A stretch of DNA of 64,000 nt. Source: WJKG01 sp964627305. Lineage in GTDB: Bacteria; Zixibacteria; MSB-5A5; GN15; FEB-12. Positions 63,743 to 64,000 of the stretch are shown here, piece by piece. The notes beneath the pieces are model-generated. The model searched no databases and was not told where the DNA came from. It saw nothing but the letters and a program-made list of their open reading frames with translations. Position 1 is the first letter of the stretch; the number at the start of each line of letters is the position of its first letter. The DNA is taken from assembly GCA_964627305.1 (NCBI GenBank), contig CAZVHP010000001.1, positions 496,001-560,000 on the forward strand, in the 5' to 3' direction. The position numbers were made by a program, and so were the translations under genes.

Positions 63743-64000
63743 ATGAGTAGTCCGGAAGTTCTCAAGAATTTCATCAATGGTGAGTGGGTCGAGTCTGTTT
63801 CCGGTGAGACCTACGAAAACGTAAATCCGGCCGATAACAGCGATGTTGTGGGGATATTCCAGAAGTCGAACGCTGAGGATGTGAAGAGGGCGGTGGATGC
63901 GGCCGCTGCTGCTTATGAGAAGTGGCGGTTGACGCCGGCACCGAAGCGTGGAGAGATACTGTACAAAGTTGCACAGCGTCTGGAGGCCGAGAAGGAGCGT
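63743..64000 (+). CDS. Aldehyde dehydrogenase, N-terminal part (cut by window end)
   Basis: The 86 visible residues open SSPEVLKNFINGEWVESVSG and contain ENVNPADNSDVVGIFQKSN and AAAAYEKWRLTPAPKRGEIL, the standard N-terminal NAD-binding region of the aldehyde dehydrogenase superfamily. The F-IxGEWV and NPA motifs are clear. The catalytic Cys and Glu lie beyond the window, so the substrate class (for example semialdehyde type) is only a guess. Confidence 0.9.
   Translation, partial: MSSPEVLKNFINGEWVESVSGETYENVNPADNSDVVGIFQKSNAEDVKRAVDAAAAAYEKWRLTPAPKRGEILYKVAQRLEAEKER

Overview
The window comes from a GC-rich (about 60% by eye) Gram-negative, two-membrane bacterium, most likely of the Fibrobacteres-Chlorobi-Bacteroidetes (FCB) superphylum. 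A Zixibacteria-like candidate phylum fits best, but this is inference from gene content, not from a marker tree. The grounds are an adjacent PorU-like C25 peptidase and PorV-like outer-membrane protein, Por-type C-terminal modules on secreted proteins, a complete Bat (Bacteroides aerotolerance) operon, an Omp85 protein, TolC/RND efflux, and a bacillithiol pathway. No rRNA, tRNA, CRISPR array or insertion sequence was seen.

Layout. 1-7.9 kb: type IX-secretion-like surface genes (C25 peptidase, PorV-like protein with a large propeller/LysM-like insert, M6 metalloprotease). 8-16.5 kb: envelope genes of mostly unknown role (tandem DUF5683-like paralogues, NHL-repeat lipoprotein, a giant beta-rich protein, an Omp85 protein that needs a non-AUG start, a polytopic membrane protein). 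16.5-26.9 kb: ten-gene extended bat operon. 27-29 kb: flippase-like protein and CorA. 29.1-38.9 kb: tetR-tolC-MFP-RND efflux genes running directly into bshC-bshA-bshB. 39-47 kb: less dense region with a minus-strand orphan, a GYD-domain protein, NfeD/slipin, dCMP deaminase, glutamine synthetase, a glycine-rich lipoprotein and a small membrane protein, with three gene-poor gaps. 47.7-52.4 kb: hydrolase and purN-purC-purH-lipoprotein. 52.6-60.7 kb: housekeeping run smg-coaBC-udg-dnaB-mlaE-mlaF-radA-tgt. 60.8-62.6 kb: convergent restriction-modification pair of MjaI (CTAG) type in lower-GC DNA. 62.8-64 kb: an outer-membrane-like protein and the start of an aldehyde dehydrogenase.

Points that stand out: (i) coaBC is split by a frameshift at an A9 run preceded by two AGGGAG motifs, a layout like the dnaX programmed -1 frameshift site; (ii) the C-terminus of the uracil-DNA glycosylase is also out of frame; (iii) three genes have a sigma70-type -10 box ending 6-7 nt before their ATG, suggesting leaderless mRNAs; (iv) the coding strand changes from C-rich (left) to G-rich (right) around 39-41 kb although gene direction does not change, which may mark a replication-strand switch or an inversion or assembly breakpoint; (v) the PorV-like protein carries a roughly 560-residue insertion not expected for the family.

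Most genes form tight operons with 1-26 nt overlaps. The efflux/bacillithiol operon combines toxic-compound export with thiol detoxification, and the Bat operon joins a MoxR ATPase to several von Willebrand A and TPR membrane proteins in envelope stress tolerance.
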